Source: DASVLX01 sp035552275 (lineage in GTDB: Bacteria; Actinomycetota; Actinomycetes; Mycobacteriales; Pseudonocardiaceae). Taken from it: a DNA stretch of 14,106 bases. A program made the translations under genes and the position numbers. Shown piece after piece: positions 13,366 to 14,106 of this stretch. Position 1 is the stretch's first letter, and each line of letters starts with the position of its first letter. The stretch spans positions 1 through 14,106 of the forward strand of contig DASZLR010000113.1 in assembly GCA_035552275.1 (NCBI GenBank), in the 5' to 3' direction. The notes under the pieces are model-generated. The model worked only from the letters and a program-made list of their open reading frames with translations, was not told where the DNA came from and did no database searches.

Positions 13366-13372
13366 CTGCCGC

Positions 13373-13825
13373 ATGAGCCAACCAACGCAGCAACAACAGT
13401 TCCCGATCCTGCTGTCCACGATGAACGACGTCCCCGGCTACCGGGTGACGCGGGTGATGGGCGAGGTCTTCGGCCTGACCGTGCGCAGCCGCAACATGTT
13501 CTCCAACATGGGCGCCGGCTTCAAGTCGATGGCCGGCGGTGAGCTCAAGGGCCTGAGCAAGCTGCTGTCCGACTCCCGGTACGAGTCGCTGGGCCGGCTC
13601 TGTCAGGAGGCGATGGCGCGCGGTGCGAACGCGGTGCTGGCGATGCGGTTCGACTGCAACGAGATCGGCCAGACCGCCAGCGAGATCGCGGCCTACGGCA
13701 CCGCGGTGTATGTCGTGCCCGAGGGCCAGCCGGACCAGCAACACCAGCAGCAGCACGCCCAGCCCCCGCAGCAGCAATACCCGCCGCAGCCACCCCAGCC
13801 CCAGCAGTACGCGCCGCAGCAGTAG
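13373..13825 (+). CDS. YbjQ/UPF0145 family protein with Gln/Pro-rich tail
   Basis: A 150-residue protein. Residues 10-115 are a complete YbjQ (DUF74, 'heavy-metal-binding') domain: ILLSTMNDVPGYRVTRVMGE, GLTVRSRNMF, ELKGLSKLLSDSRYESLGRL, EAMARGANAVLAMRFD and TASEIAAYGTAVYV. Homologues are small pentameric proteins without a firmly known function. The last 35 residues are almost only Gln, Pro, His and Tyr (PDQQHQQQHAQPPQQQYPPQ, continuing), an unusual disordered extension. It is convergent with the HAD gene, 18 bases apart. Confidence 0.85.
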   Translation: MSQPTQQQQFPILLSTMNDVPGYRVTRVMGEVFGLTVRSRNMFSNMGAGFKSMAGGELKGLSKLLSDSRYESLGRLCQEAMARGANAVLAMRFDCNEIGQTASEIAAYGTAVYVVPEGQPDQQHQQQHAQPPQQQYPPQPPQPQQYAPQQ

Positions 13826-13843
13826 CAAGTTGGTCAGGCGCGG

Positions 13844-14106
13844 TCAGCCGACCCGGCGGCGGTAGGCCATTCCGGCGGCGACCGCGCCGGCCAGCGCGCC
13901 CGCGCCCAGCACCGACGGCACGCCGATCCGGGCCGCCTTGCGGCCGGTGCGGAAGTCGCGGATCACCCAACCGCGCTTGCGGGCCGTGTCGCGCAGCGCC
14001 GGATCCGGGTTGACGGCGACCGCCGTGCCGACCACCGACAGCATCGGAATGTCGTTGGACGAGTCCGAATACGCGGCACACCGACGCAGGTCCAGACCCT
14101 CCCGGG
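13844..14106 (-). CDS. HAD-family phosphatase (SerB-like), C-terminal part
   Basis: The last 86 residues of a HAD-IB hydrolase; the gene continues beyond the right edge, so its start and catalytic DxD motif are not visible. Seen are motif IV (AYSDSSNDIPML, with the Mg-binding aspartates), the following VVGTAVAVNPDPALRDTARK and RGWVIRDF, all typical of SerB-like phosphatases. The end, VLGAGALAGAVAAGMAYRR, is a hydrophobic stretch that may anchor the protein in the membrane. In M. tuberculosis the SerB-like Rv0505c occupies the same position and orientation. Whether it dephosphorylates phosphoserine or a lipid/sugar phosphate cannot be told. Confidence 0.85.
   Translation of the reverse strand, partial: REGLDLRRCAAYSDSSNDIPMLSVVGTAVAVNPDPALRDTARKRGWVIRDFRTGRKAARIGVPSVLGAGALAGAVAAGMAYRRRVG

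Noticed and set aside
12227..13828. 533-aa minus-strand frame opposite the acyltransferase and YbjQ genes
   Set aside because: No family features; His/Arg/Gln-rich shadow of two well-supported plus-strand genes.

Overview
The window is GC-rich actinobacterial chromosome: third codon positions are nearly all G or C, GTG starts are frequent, and several -10 hexamers sit only 6-8 bases before start codons. From about 1.7 kb on, gene order closely follows the Mycobacterium tuberculosis block Rv0490-Rv0505c as I recall it (senX3, regX3, ppx, proline-rich membrane protein, TIM-barrel protein, thioesterase-like protein, proC, small HTH protein, bS22, galE2-like, acyltransferase, SerB-like HAD). With the extra proline dehydrogenase, a Pseudonocardiales-type actinomycete is my best guess, but that is inference.

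Layout. Positions 1-488 hold no gene I can support, but contain a 3' fragment of a tRNA-Phe (361-402), which marks a probable attachment site of an integrated element lying to the left. Positions 489-1537 (minus strand) are a toxin-antitoxin patch: an intact Phd/YefM antitoxin plus RelE toxin, followed by a decayed VapB/VapC pair whose toxin start runs into the tail of another Phd-type antitoxin. The plus-strand core begins at 1702: senX3-regX3 (phosphate two-component system), ppx (polyphosphate/pppGpp phosphatase), a proline-rich membrane protein and a sugar isomerase-like TIM barrel. Next come proline dehydrogenase, a hot-dog thioesterase and proC. A broken S41 peptidase gene faces proC at 9921-10503 (minus). 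Then follow a small excisionase-type HTH protein, the 33-residue ribosomal protein bS22 with a hairpin after it, a GalE-like SDR, an acyltransferase, a YbjQ-family protein, and the C-terminal end of a HAD phosphatase on the minus strand, cut by the window edge.

How they fit together. SenX3-RegX3 senses phosphate supply and Ppx acts on the polyphosphate pool, so the left core is a phosphate/stringent-response neighbourhood. PutA-type proline dehydrogenase and ProC carry out opposite arms of proline metabolism two genes apart, with separate promoter-like sites. The SDR and the acyltransferase look co-transcribed and probably serve envelope lipid or glycan metabolism. I do not see a clearly new multi-gene system. 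The most unusual items are the att-site/toxin-antitoxin scar beside senX3, the His-rich SenX3 tail, the collapsed S41 gene and the SDR lacking its catalytic lysine.
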